Positions 23,161 to 35,770 of a stretch of 64,000 nucleotides of DNA are shown here, piece by piece. The notes beneath the pieces were generated by a model. It ran no database searches. It saw only the letters and a program-made list of their open reading frames with translations, and was not told the origin of the DNA. This DNA is from Antitrichia curtipendula (taxonomy: Eukaryota; Streptophyta; Bryopsida; Hypnales; Leucodontaceae). Made by a program: the position numbers and the translations under genes. The stretch's first letter is position 1. Each line of letters starts with the position of its first letter. The stretch spans positions 18,786,001 through 18,850,000 of the forward strand of contig OX579637.1 of assembly GCA_951230915.1 (NCBI GenBank), given 5' to 3'.

Positions 23161-24628
23161 TAACAAGCATATGTCAACAATGTTCTGCAGGATGGAAGAC
23201 CAGATATCAAAGCTAGAGGCATTTTACAAGAGATGCAAGAACTTCAATGTCGAGGAGGATGGAGATGACTTCGACCAGGAAGGGGAGTACTGGGAGTTCC
23301 AAAACCCGGATAGGGTTCAGTACTGGAGTTTGAACATGATACCTTTTAAAAACATCATATGCTTCGCCGTAAAGTATATGGAAATCGAGCCGTACTTCCC
23401 GATATCCTACAAAGAAGAAATTAAGGAAATCGTCCACGACCTTGGTCCAATAATAAAAATTCACTGCAAGATAGCACAGACAGGAGTACAAGAAGAAGAT
23501 CAGTATCACTTCACGCTGGTTCTTGACTCCTCAAAGGTAGAGTTCAACATCTCGCACTTCATCAGGTCATTGGAACCAACGGACTACCGGATAGAGATCC
23601 CAGAACTAGAAAAGAAAGTTGACCTCGGCTTCTTCAAGATGGCAAGTGGGAGGATTGTAGTCGAGAAGAACTTGTGTGCTAAGCTCAGGATTCTCTTCGT
23701 CAAATTTGTTGTTTTGAAGGCAAAACTCCAAGCAAAGCAGAAGGACATGACTCCACGGTCGGTCTCCACTGAAAGTCCGAACACAGTAGAAGGGCAGGGG
23801 TCAATGGGAACTCCAGGAACGCAATAGAGCCGCGGTACAAGAAGGAGCAAGCAAGCGGGTGCAACTCTTTCTGGCCGATGGAAAAGCAACCTGGCATCGC
23901 TATCAGAAATCGTCCCATTCGACAAGGACGCTAGCGCATCTGCAGCTGGAGAACAAAGCTTCGTGTCTGCGGTGACTGATGTACCTGCCTTGTAGGACTC
24001 AAAGTGAAAACATGATTATGACGCATCCACGGCTGCGTACAAAGCGTACCGGAAGAATTGCACAGACGCATACGTCTTCGACAAGGAGGAGAAAAAGACA
24101 ATACCCATCGACCAACTGAGTGAGGCACCTGCACACCTTAACATCCGAAGCCATGAGCAAAGATTGGCCGAGGACGTCATGACGTTTCTGTGGGAGATGC
24201 CTGACAAGTCCACAAAGCAAACACTATGTGTGATGCCCGTGGATCAGAATGAGAAACCCACACCCGAATAGTGGCCACTGCTAAAGAACAACAAGTTCTA
24301 CATCATCAACGGCCAACACAGTGTAACCGCGAGCAAGCTGATGGTAGCAAAGGGACTAGACGAAGAGATTGTGAAGCACTTCTGCTAGTGGGAGTGCTAC
24401 GTGGTCTGGTCATCAGATGGTGAAAAGCTTCGTGCCATCTCCGCGTACTACAACCGAGTGAATCACTTTGTAGCCATGAAGCCATCGTGGTCCACTAACA
24501 TCCTCGGAGCGAGGAAGGTCTGGGAAATTATGGGGAGACCGAGAAATCCCAAGGAAGCTGCACCGATTGGAAAGAAGTCCAACGCCAGGCGTAACATGGA
24601 CAACAAACTGAATAAATCAATGTTCAAG

Positions 24629-24764
24629 GTATGCACTTCAGATCGGCTCGACCTGAACCATACAGATCATACTCTATCTGTATCATTAAGCAAGAGTACT
24701 ATTATGGTCGACTCGACCTGAATCATGCGTACTAACTGCTCTGTGATGCATGACGCTTGTGCAG
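24629..24764 (+). other. Intron 1 of gene A with two palindromes
   Basis: Donor GTATGC follows TTCAAG, and acceptor TGTGCAG precedes GAATTC. A branch-like TACTAAC lies at about 24730. Two palindromes, CAGATCGGCTCGACCTGAA (about 24639) and GGTCGACTCGACCTGAA (24706), lie inside. Gene B has an intron at the same protein position, also followed by GAATTC, and it carries its own palindrome type. Confidence 0.65.
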
Positions 24765-26117
24765 GAATTCTCCTTGGCAATGTACAAGCGCTTTGCCATG
24801 CTTGATGTTGTGAAGGCCCAGAAGGCAGCAAAGGGAAAAGATGCAGAAGAGAAACTGAAGATTGTGAACGAGCTCAAGATAATAACCGCTCTTGATGAAG
24901 TTTTCAACCTCTGGAGTGAGGTGATTTCGAGCGCAGCGCACGGGGAGCTCATGGACCCAGACACTTGGATGAAGTTCAACGCGAGAACAACCTGGAAGCC
25001 AGAGAGTGGGAACTTGACCCATGAATTCTTCAAGTGGCTTGGTAATCTCTCGTTGTATGACCTGATGAAGCTAGCCAAGCACATCCTGCACCAAGAGCCA
25101 GGAAGAAAGAACAAGAAGTATCCGAAGGTGACAATAAAACTCATCACGGGGGTGCTCGAGAGCTGCTACACATGCAAGAAGTGGGTCAAGCACCGGAAGC
25201 GCAAATACCTTGTGAAGCGGGCACTGCATCTCGTGGACATGACACTGGGACTAATGAACGCCATGGACGAGTTGAACGTGGAGAAGTGGAGGCAGTTCAA
25301 GAAAAGCCGAAACTTCACGAGTGCCACGATGAATGTTCTTCTCGAGCAACCTGGAGATGATTACTGGGCCGAAGCCAAGCAGCCCAGAGCCAAGAACAAA
25401 TCCGTGGAGGAAATGTCACTGTATGCGGCGCAATTCTTCAAGGTGTTCTTGGAGCGCAGGAATAACTTTGTCCCGCCAATGTCTATCGCTTACTACCGAC
25501 CATATGACATAAATTCAGAAGAGCACCAAGATTGGCCAAAGGGGGCAATGATTGCCGAGCACTTGAAGAACATGGCGTTTGGTGTATGGGACGTGAGGTA
25601 CACTCCTATCGTCCTGAACAAGGAGAAGTGCACGCCATCTTACCCGTTCTTCACAGCTGCCTTGAAATCGTTCCAGGAGAAAGGTCAATCGCACCTTAAG
25701 GACGTCCGCAATTGGCTTCTGATAGCTTCAAATTTCATTGAGCACATGCAGCTTCTCCACTACATCGAGTCAAATGATGTGCTGAAGGAGTACAAGATGA
25801 CGTTCTCGGACTACATGCCAGCAAGTCAAGAGAGGATGGGCGACTACTCCGTCACCAACAAGAAGGCGGTCGAGAAAATTTATCTCACATTCCTTCAGAG
25901 CCCGAGCAACAGAAACTATGTCGACCTCAGGGCATTGTATGATGCACCAAATACAAATACATACACAAAGCCGCGGCTGTACAATGAGCTTGAATTCAGA
26001 ATCAACAACATAGAGCTGCGAATGGAGTTCTATATCCGTATTCTTCGAAAATTTTGCATGCCTAGGGCGAACGTTCTGTCACTCTTTGCCGGGTCTAAAT
26101 TCACGTGTGCTGCAATG

Positions 26118-26275
26118 GTAAGTAATACTCCTATTCACGTTCATTGGTAATATATCCGGTCTGTCAATCAAGTCGAGTCGACCTGAATCGTAAGTATGCA
26201 ATTGTCATCGTTGTTCAGCTCGACCCGATTTGAATTGTAATTATGCAATTGACTGTGTATGTGCCGCTCCGTCAG
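26118..26275 (+). other. Intron 2 of gene A with two palindromes
   Basis: Donor GTAAGT directly follows the methyltransferase motif-I segment, and acceptor CCGTCAG precedes ATGAGC. Inside are AAGTCGAGTCGACCTGAA (about 26172) and CAGCTCGACCCGATTTGAA (about 26218). Gene B has a GTAAGT donor at the matching position (56308). Confidence 0.6.
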
Positions 26276-27929
26276 ATGAGCGGGCTCACAGTGTTTGTGG
26301 TGGGGGACTCGGATGAATTTGACAACTGGACAAGAATTGCGAGTGCAGCTAAGATTCTGGACAAGAACGACTTCCTACCATCCGGCTATTTTGTTGACAA
26401 GGCCATGTATCCAAGAAGACCCTAGCGGTCAGGGACATCGTCATCGTCGAAGCGGAAGGGGAAGGCGGCGGCTGAAGCCAGTTGGACACCAGCCAAGCAG
26501 TCGCAGCCTGCAGCAAACGAGAGTGTAGATATCTCGTTGGATAGTGAGCACGAGCTGAACAACAATGTCGACGATTACGACGTACCAACTGAGCAAACAA
26601 CACCCACGGTTATTGCTTCACAAAGCATTCGGGGATCGTCGACTTCATCCGGACAGCTCATAGGGATGCAGCCGTCGCCCTTGCTGTCGCCTACAACCTG
26701 AGAGAAGAAGAGGCGGAGGATGAATGAGGAAGACGACATCAGAGAGGCGGAGATTCAATAGCTTAGGAAGGACCGGATAGACGATTGCAGGTCCAACCTG
26801 GAGATGTTTGCAGAGAATGCGAGGCAAATGGAGGAGTTAAAGAAGTTGTTATGGTGCAACAACAGCAGTCTGCCAACCAGTTTCAGACCATCATGCATCA
26901 TGTGGGTGCAATCCAACCTCTCGCGTCTATGCAGCCGGCAGGTTAGCAGCTGCTCCTCCAGGGTCCAGCAGGAGGATCCAATAACAGTGGATTCTCAAGT
27001 TTATTGGTGGAGCCCAGAGTTCAAATCATGTCTGTACCTCCTCCTCTTCCACTTGCACCTTCGACTGGAGAATTCGTGGTACCCGCTCCACCTCCTCCTC
27101 AATCCGCATGCCCGGAGTCACCGGCACCACCTGCAGAGGATTTGGATCCCTTGGAAGTGCATGGCGAGGTTGCTGGTAGTGAGCCTACAACCATTTCCGT
27201 CCCCGATGATGTCACGGCCCAAGAGCACACCGTTGTCAATGTAGACCAAGAGAGTGCTCCACTGGCTGGTCCAGATCCCCCTGCAGGTTAATTTGTAAAT
27301 ATCGCTCAATGTCATTTGTATAGTTTTAGCTCAACTTGAGCTGATTTGCAGAATAGTATGAACATGGATGTAGATCTTCAGGTTGACGAACAATCATTTT
27401 TTGGCAGAGCACTAGTAGTGGACATAACCACTGAGTTCTCATTTTGAAAATCAATTTTGTACTTATTTCATTTCGATATGATGAAATACACCAATGCCTC
27501 ACGGATTTCTTTCTTGGCAATTCCTGAACTGCAGAGGCACTTGTCTTGATTCCACCAACATCTCCAGAGCGTATCCCTGTTGCCCAAAATCTACATGCTA
27601 GCGCTGCCGCCGTGGACAATCATGGGCCTCTTTGTGATGACACCTCTATCCCGGACTCGGAGCTCTTGGAGATTCCAAATCCGGAGCCCGCTCAGGATCC
27701 CACTTCTTCCAAAGAGCAGGTATTCTACGTTCTCATGCCTTATAATATCACGGTGTTCCTAAGTTCATTTTATTTTTTTATTTGGACAGTAGGTCGTCCA
27801 CTTCTGTTCTTCCTTGATGTCCCGATTGTGTCGAAATGTGTCAGTGCAGCATAGTAACTAGTTGCACATTTGTACGTTTGATAGCAGGGACCGGATCCTC
27901 CATGTCCTCAAGGAAAATCGGAGGTAGAC

Positions 27930-28677
27930 CTTCCATTGACGTCCAGGGTGCCGGAGAAGTGGCTCAACGTTGTCCTGGACCTGAATGGAATTCTGTGTTT
28001 GTGTGAAGATGCGAAGTCGAAGGGCTCGTACTTTCACGCCCGTGATGCGTCGCAGCCGCACTCGGCAACCATTCCGACGTTAGTAATACCAAAAGCAGTC
28101 TGCGTCCGCCCAAATTGCGCTGAGTTCCTCCGTGAGTTAGGACGCATAGCATTTGTTTCTATTTGGAGCTCCATGAAGAAGTCCATTACAGAAGAGGTTT
28201 GCTTGTACCTATTTGAGGGTCAGGAGTATCCAATGTTCATTCTCGAACAGGACTCGTGCACGAAACTAAAATACAGAGATGATTTCGGGTGCATCGGGAC
28301 TTTTAGTGAATTGGGCACAAATAAGATCTCTTCCTCAAAAACATGAGTACCTTGTTCAAGGGATTCCGAGGGAAATTCAACCATGAAAATACAATTGCAG
28401 TTGATGACAGCCCAGTGAAGCACGTGATGAACAAGACCGAGAATGTCATTCTCCCGGACTCTTGGAATTACAAGGGACATGGTCCAAAGGACACGTTTCT
28501 ACTCGACGTCTTGTTGCCGTGGTTAAAGCGTCTGACAGACGCTCGAGACATAGGTTTGAAGTCCTCTCGAGAGACTAGCAAAGAAAAAATTGGGAGGAGG
28601 ATGCTCTGCGACAAACGAAGTCTTCGTACGTACAACATCATTTTGAATGCAGTGCGAGTTTCAGAGAATTTACGATA
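27930..28677 (+). other. NIF/FCP1-type HAD phosphatase-like domain of gene A
   Basis: Order of motifs: VVLDLNGIL (motif 1), VCVRPNCAEFLREL and FVSIWSS (motif 2 region), DLFLKN, IAVDDSPVKH (motif 4), NVILPDSW and a closing DVLLPWLKRL. These are landmarks of plant NLI-interacting-factor/FCP1-like phosphatases. The Asn in place of the second catalytic Asp makes normal phosphatase activity doubtful. One frameshift separates motifs 2 and 4. Confidence 0.65.
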
Positions 28678-30349
28678 GGATAGTGCTGTGTATATATCAA
28701 TAGTGTAGTTCAGGTCGGCTCGATCTATTAGGCACCTAAATAATCAAATGTTTATTCTTGTGCGCTTTAGCTCGCATTGATCTGATACATGAATCATTAT
28801 CTCACGTACTAATTCACGTACTCGTTCAGCATTGTATCCACATATATTGTGAAATAAAATGATTTGATATGGTTTTCAAATATGACTTCTGTTCTAGTTT
28901 CAAGTCTTGTCCATCTTACTTGTTGAGCGGTCTGCTGCCTTTGCCTAGGATATTTGAGATTGCATTTATTTTGTGGGCTTTGCTTTGTTAATCTCAAGTG
29001 ATAATATCTCTTACTGTGTGTTGTTCTCAGAATTTGCGTTTCTCCCCGTCTCCGCTCATGAATGCTAGCCTCACTTGTACGGCGTCGGCTGATTCCATCC
29101 TAGACTATGTGCAAAACGCAATTCCTTTGCTCGGCGGCAACAGCTAATTCCACGATGGATTATTCTCCTAGGCCTCTTGAGGATGGTGTGGTAGACAGTC
29201 CTCCGAGTGGAACTCCTCGTCTGCCTAAATCCTGCTCCCCTTTTCCACTAAAGTCTAGAGGTGTTTTCGCTTCGCAGATGTCACCGTCTGCCTCCGACAG
29301 AACACCACAGAGGAAATTGTACGAGAACGTCATGTCATCTGTGTTAGCGTTGTCACCAGTGTTAGAAGTGCCACGTGAATTGTGCAAAGAGAAGGTTGCT
29401 ATCCAGTCTGACGTGCCTTCAATTCCTCGGCCACGACCTCTTGCCCTGGGGAGTAAGAAAGACCAAAACGCACAGCGGACTCGTGACCAGGAGTTTCGCT
29501 TCTCCATTTTTTGATCAATGGGATCAAAAGTTCTTAGAACTACAGAGGCGACAAGCACAACAGGAGTACAAGCAAGCTAGTATGGATACAGCCGCGGGCG
29601 AGAGATTAGGAAGGCCATGGAGATGCTCAAGAGTAAGTCGCACATATAGGAGATGTTCATATTGTAGAGTCATAGTCTAGAGGTACACAAGCTATCTGCA
29701 CATATTACATACATTGCCATATTGCTGTGAATCACACTCGCAGTAATTACCAACACTGTGAAAAAAGTTTGCAAGACGTTTACGTCGGATAATATCACAC
29801 AATTGTATAAAACAATCAAGTGTCATTGGAATGACACAATTGTTTGAATTTTGTGCCCCCTTCTTCATGCTGTAGACGCGGCCACGTACTTGTTAGTGGT
29901 ATTGGTTATATGTTTCATGCTTATATGTACTATATTTCGATGCACTATAGGTCAATTACTTGGTCTCAACACCTCTCAATTCAATGGAAACCTCTCATTT
30001 TAATGAATATAACGTTACTATAGAACTGTAGAAGTATTTAATCAACGTAGAAGTGAGGATTTACGTTTGCGGACCATGTGGCCTAAATAGTATTATTTTC
30101 TATTTCCAATATATACCAATTTATATGCAATTGGATGTACATTTTGGATTCTATAGTATTTTGGAATTGTATATCCTCTCCATCATTTTTTATATGAAAT
30201 ACATAAATCGCTTTAACAAAATCTGCATAAATTCTTGTCCATGGATGTTGGATTGATAAGGTTCTGTGAGAAGTTGTATGAATTGTCATATGAACGTGCA
30301 TGTAATAGGACAATGCAAATGGAATACATTATATGTAGGTTTTCAGTAA
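28678..30349. other. 3' flank of gene A with a possible further exon set
   Basis: Two more GGTCGA/GATC-type palindromes lie at about 28711 and 28768. A 135-codon plus-strand stretch (29107-29514) has a Ser/Pro-rich composition like the linker of gene A. After a shift, a charged segment (FDQWDQKFLELQRRQAQQ) runs to about 29630 before a GTAAGT. These may be 3' exons of gene A or a separate fragment. The remainder to 30.35 kb is AT-rich with no gene. Confidence 0.35.
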
Positions 30350-32425
30350 TGTCTACCCATTTTTTGTCAAAATTCAATACCCTTTAGGGTATTCAATTTC
30401 CTATTGTATCCATTTTTTGAAAAAATTGAATACCCTTTACTTCTTTAGGGTATTCAATTTCCTGTTCCACCCATTTAAAAAAAAATTGAATGCCCTCTAG
30501 GATAATCAATTTCCTATTGTACCCATTTCTTTAAAAAAATTGAATACCCTCCAGGAATCTAGGGTATTCAATATGTATTCTATCTAGTTTTTTTTCAAAA
30601 TGGAATATCCTTGAGGGTATTGGATTTGAAGAAACATCCATTTAAGAAAAAAAATGAATACCCTAGAGGAGTAGAGGGTACTATCTATATCTATTGTACC
30701 CATTTTTTTTCCAAATTAAATACCCTTCAGGGTATTCAGTTTCCTATTCTACCCATTTAAAAAAAATATTGAATACCCTAAAGGGTATTCAATTTCCTAT
30801 TCTACCCATTTTATTTTTAAAATTCAATATCCTAGAGTGTATTCAATTTCCTATTCTACCTATTTTAAAAAGAATTGAATATCCTCTACGGTGTTCAAAT
30901 TCCTATTCTAGTCATTTTAAAAAGAAAATTGAATTTCCTCTAGGATATTCAATTTTCTATTCAACCCATTTAAAAAAAATTCAACATCCTAGAGGATATT
31001 CAATTTCCTACTCTATCGATTCATTTTTTTAAATTTAATACCTTCCAAGGTATTCAATTTCCTATTCTACCCATTTTGGGTTAAAAATTGAATACTCTAG
31101 AGGATAAGAGGGTATTCAATTTCCTATTCTACCCATCTTTTTTAAAAATTAAACACTCAAGTTCCTAGAGGATATTCAATTTTCTATTCTACCCATTTAA
31201 AAAAAAATTGAATACCCTTTAGAGAATTACGGTATCCAATTTCCTATTCTACCCATTTAAAAAAAAAATTCAATATCCTAAAGGGTACCTAATATATATG
31301 CTACCTATTTTTTTTGAAAAAATAGATCTTCCTCTAGGGTATTTAGTTTCCTATTCAACCCATTTTAAAAAAAATTCAACACCCTAGAGGGTATTCAATT
31401 TCCTGTTCTACCGATGTTTTTTTTTAAATTTAATACCCTTCAAGGTATTCAATTTCCTATTCTATCTATATTTTGTTAAAAATTGAATACCCTAGAGGGT
31501 ATTCAAGTTCCTATTCTACCCATCTTTTTTTAAAATTCAATACCCTAGAGGATATTCAATTTCCTATTCTACCCATTTTTAAAGAAAATTGAATACCCTT
31601 TAGAAAATTAGGGTATTCAATTTCCTATTCTATGCATTTTTTAAAAAAAATTCAATATCGTAGAGGATATTTAATATGTATATTCTACCTATTTTTTTGA
31701 AAAATCGAACATCTTGAGGGTAATCAATTTGAAAAAATATCCATTTAAGAAAAAAAAATGAATACCCTAGAGGGTATTATCTATATCTATTCTACCCATT
31801 GTTTTTCAAATTAAATACCTTGTAGGGTATTTAATACTCTATTCTACCCATTTAAAAAAAAATTAAATACCCTGGAGGGTATTGAAATTCCTATTCTACC
31901 CATTTTTTTTTATCAAAATTGAATACTCTAGAGGGTATTCAATTTGCTATTGTACCCATTATAAAAGAAAATTGAATATTCTTTAGGGTATTCAGTTTCC
32001 TATTCTATCCATTTAAAAAAAAAATACATTACCTTCAAGGTATTCAATTTCCTATTCTACGCATTTAAAAACAAAATTGAATACCCTATTATACCCATTT
32101 AAAAAAAAAATGAATACCCTCTAGGGCATTCAAATTCCTATTCTATCCATTTTTTTTCCAAATTGAATACCTTTGAGGAGTTGAGGATGTTCAATTTCCT
32201 ATTCTACCCGTTTTTAAAAAATAATTGAATTTCCTGTAGGGTATTCTATTTCCTATTCAACCCATTTTAAAAAAAATTGATTACCCTACAAGGTATTCAA
32301 TTTTTTATTCCACCCATTTCTAAAAAAAATTCAATATCGCCCGGGGTATTCAATTTCCTATTCTACCCATTTCTTTTTGAAATTGAATACTTTAGAGGCT
32401 TTTCAATTTGAAAAAATATTTATTA
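30350..32425. repeat. ~50-60-bp palindromic satellite (TTGAATACCCT/AGGGTATTCAA)
   Basis: About 2.1 kb of imperfect tandem units. Each has a GAATACCCTAGAGGGTATTC palindrome, the word CAATTTCCTATTCTACCCAT and an A/T homopolymer of 6-10 bp. I estimate 35-40 units. The palindrome lets each unit form a hairpin. It ends where the GTCCGAC island of gene B begins. Open frames inside it are a by-product of the repeat. Confidence 0.9.
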
Positions 32426-32439
32426 AAGAAAAAAATTGC

Positions 32440-32720
32440 CAGTCCGACCCCCGCTCCCGTCCGACTTTCCTCCAGCCCGTCCGACCTCCGACGGAGCGTC
32501 CGCATTTCTGTCCGACCTCGGACGTCCCGAAGGCCCGTCCGACCTTTGACCCTTTGTCCGAAGGCCCGTCCGAACTCCCGCCCCCCCATCCGACCATGCA
32601 CTGGACGGGGGGTTGGGGTCCGTCCGAATGCCCAGGGACGTCCGGAGGCCAACGTCCCGGGACTTTGGACGTACGTTCGGACGTCCAGGGCGTCTGGATG
32701 TCTGGACAATCCTGGGTTTA
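32440..32720 (+). promoter_or_regulatory. GTCCGAC island upstream of gene B
   Basis: Dense CCGTCCGACC, CGTCCGA and ACGTCC motifs, mainly plus-oriented, set sharply against the satellite on the left. It ends about 140 bp before the ATG at 32863. No clear TATA box follows. The half-palindromes TTCAACTTGAGTTAA (about 32717) and CTCAGCTCGAATTAG (about 32820) belong to the gene-B palindrome family. Confidence 0.5.
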
Positions 32721-34299
32721 ATTCAACTTGAGTTAAACAACAAAACCAAAACAGAGATAACAGGAAACACACACAGACCGCCTTAGTGTAGGACCACTGC
32801 ATGTCCTCATACAATTTAACTCAGCTCGAATTAGCCAATTTTGCTGTTGTGCCGCTGCAAAGATGGAGGACCAGATCCTAGGTCTCGAGGTTTACTTGAA
32901 GAGATTCCAAATCCCAGATGAAGACAAAGACGATTACGGTGACGCTGAAATGCTTGGTGAGTACTGGGCGTGGATAGACCTGGTAGAGGTCAAGTACTGG
33001 ACTCTTGTTCTTGTGCCGATGAACAAGAATCTGTCCTTTAGGACGAAGTATAAGAAGGTCAAAGATAACCTACCAGTGATGCTGACAGAGATTGTGCGCG
33101 AAGTCATCACCGGTCCCAGTAGCCTCATCTTTGTGTGCTGCAAAACCATGAACCCCAAACAAGAAGAAGAGTACTACTTCTCGTACGTGGTAAACAGCCG
33201 GAAAATCCAATTCTCCGTATCAACGTACTACAAGTCCTTCAACAATACGGACTACCAAGAGCTGCAAAAAGACATTGAGCAGCACATCAAGGAGAATAGA
33301 TGGAAAGCCCAAGGAGGGGGGCCGCTGACGTCTGTGACACTGGCATCTAGGGTGAACGCCTTGATCAAGGGATTTGACCACATGAAGGCCATCCTACAGA
33401 ACAAGGCTTAAAGAATGCACGCGATTTCTCTGATTAGGGACTACAGCAGTCAGGGTGGCAACTAAGGCTCCCTTGTCATAGCAACTCCAGAGACTAGTCG
33501 CAGTCACACCCGATTGAAGCAAACAGAAAAGTACATCCGGGGAGGTCCCGAGATGACTCCTCCACCGGCACCGAAAAATCGAGGGAAGAAGCCGGCTCTC
33601 AAGGACCTTCTAGTGCCAGAGAACAGTATGGCCTTGGAGATAGTAAACATCCCCCAAGACCTTGGCGGAAGCATTCACAAGATAGACTACGAGGAGGCAT
33701 GCAAATCGTACGCGGACTATTGGTCGGTCTGCACTGACTCGTACATCACAAAGATTGGGGAGAAATTCCAGATTCCGATCGATCAACTAGAAAAGCCCCC
33801 ACAAAATCAAAGTATCCGCAAACAAGAAGACCAGGGCGTCAGGAAAACGCTGAACTTCCTCATAAACATGTCTGACCTTGACAAGAAAATGATGCTGTGT
33901 GCCTATCCTCAGAATATGAAGAAGAAGCCGCAAACGTTTGAGGAAATAAAGGTTGGAAAGTTCTGGATGGTCAACGGATAGCATTGTGTGGAGGCCTCCA
34001 AGAGGATCCAACTGATGGATCAAATTTCCCAAGACAAGAAGGACAAGTTCAAGGTGTGGGAATGCTTTGTCGTGTGGAACAGAGAGGATAGTATCATACA
34101 TAAAATATCCGCATATTACAACCGCGTGAACCATTTCCAGAACTTCATGCCAACCTGGGCGACAAACATACTGGCTTTACGGTTTGTGTGGACGAGTATG
34201 GGAAGTCCTACGCCATCGAGGGAGCCCACAGAGCTCGGGAAGATGGCGAAGTCTTTGCCCAAGATGAGAGTGGACGCAACAAATGCGTCATTGTTCCTG

Positions 34300-34499
34300 G
34301 TATGTTCTTATTCATTAACTTGAGTCAAGTTAAGCATACAACCATGTCGTGTTTCTTGCATGCGGTTTCATCATTCTAACTTGAGTCAAGCTAAGTATGC
34401 AACCTTGATGTGTTTCATGTATGCGGTTTCAATATTCTAACTCGAGTCGAGTTAAGTCCCCTACTAATGTCATGTGCATTTATTGGAACTACCCTTCAG
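34300..34499 (+). other. Intron 1 of gene B with three palindromes
   Basis: The donor is GTATGTT and the acceptor is CCTTCAG. Three near-identical 18-20-bp palindromes lie at about 34316 (TAACTTGAGTCAAGTTAAG), 34377 and 34438 (TAACTCGAGTCGAGTTAAG). They are spaced 61 bp apart, each followed by a related segment containing ATGT and TTTCATG-like words. The intron is thus an array of three 61-bp repeats with a palindrome in each. Confidence 0.7.
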
Positions 34500-35770
34500 G
34501 AATTCAAGAATGCGATCAAGTTCAGATTCGCCATGATCGACATCAAGAAGAACCAGGGATACTTGGGCAAGAAGAACCAGAGAGATAAAGCGACCTCCAA
34601 AATGAGATAAAGTGACCTCCACAATGAGATAAAGCTCATTACGACATTGCAGGATGTCTATGACCTCTAAGCTGAGGTCATTTCTAGTCATTCTCAGGGA
34701 CAACTCATAGACTTGGACTCCACAATTGCGATCAGGCACACATAGGGGTGGAGCTCGGAGAAAGACGGTGTCATGACCCGGGAGTTCTTCAAGTGGATTG
34801 GGAACGTCACGGAGGGTGACCTGAAGAGGCTCACCCTACATTTACTCAGCAGGACCCCAAATCGCGAGGCATTGCACCCGAAGATAACAATGAGAATCCC
34901 AAGGTTCGTTCTCCTTGGTTGCTACACTACGAAGGAGTGGCTTGAGAGGACAAAACGCAAGGCGGCTGTCCGGAGGCAGCTGCACTACCTCGATGACAAA
35001 CTCAAACTGTTTGACAACGACGATAACTACAGGAGGAGTGCCTAGAAGGCCTTCAAGCGGAAGTACAACGTCACCAAGGCGACGAAGAACACGCTCCTTA
35101 CAGGTCCTGGAGAATCCTTCTTCTCTCAGGCTAATATGCCATTGAACAAGAAGAAGACCGTCGAGGAATTGTCGCCGGTGGTACAGGAGTTCTTCAAGGT
35201 CTTCATGGAGAGCAAAGGCAAGTTCATCAAGCCAGAGGCTAGGGCGTTCTAACGGCCCTTTGAGATGAAAGATGACAAGTTGGGTGACTGGGACTTGAAT
35301 GTCTGGGACGAATCCGTGAAGTCCAGAATCAAATTGGCGATAGTAGACTTCAGAATGATCCCGGGCATCATCAACAAAAAGAAGTCAATTATATACTTTG
35401 AGAAGTTCATGGACATTCTTGAAGAGGACGCTGTGGAGGAGCTCACAGATCCGGAAGTTTCGCTATGGATTGCCGGTGACAAGGATGTTGAAGTGGATCT
35501 CCAGAGTTACATTCGGACATCCCCATTCGCGGCAACGTACTCAGTGCGATTCACGGATTACTTTCCCTCCGCTTTTGAACACATTGGGGACGCTCCCGAG
35601 AGAAGCACCCGTGCAAAAGAGCCTGTGCAGTTGCTCTTCTTGGTGAAGAACGGAGCGGCCATCAAGACTCGCCAAATTCCGAAGACGTTTAGTGTGACTC
35701 CAAGTTTGCACTACAATTTGAAGAGGCAGACCGTGGAGGTGGAATACAGAATGTATGACATAGAGCTGCG

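Larger units (their letters stand above)
23192..28677 (+). pseudogene. Gene A: ParB/Srx-like + methyltransferase-like + NIF/FCP1 phosphatase-like fusion
   Basis: The start ATG 23192 (MEDQISKLE) is chosen because gene B begins with the same residues. Exon 1 (to 24628) is one frame with TAG 23825, TAG 23993, TGA 24005, TAG 24269 and TAG 24386. It ends with a ParB/sulfiredoxin-like segment: IPIDQL, then FYIINGQHSVTASK (NGQHS at 24308-24322), where ParB proteins have G-x-H-R. Exon 2 (24765-26117) ends in a motif-I-like VLSLFAGSKFTCAAM typical of SAM-dependent DNA methyltransferases. Exon 3 (26276-about 27289) continues VFVVGDSDEFDNW, then a Pro-rich linker. After two further introns comes a HAD phosphatase domain of NIF/FCP1 type, with VVLDLNGILC at 27972 and VDDSPVKH near 28410. 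A frameshift lies near 28330. The second catalytic Asp of DxDGT is Asn. Introns have GT-AG ends and carry GGTCGA palindromes. Probably a captured, intron-bearing mobile gene. Confidence 0.6.

Noticed and set aside
30694..31032. 112-codon open frame inside the satellite
   Set aside because: Pure translation of the satellite unit.
30350..32425. CRISPR-like array
   Set aside because: Units are degenerate with no unique spacers between identical repeats, no cas genes are present, and the host looks eukaryotic.
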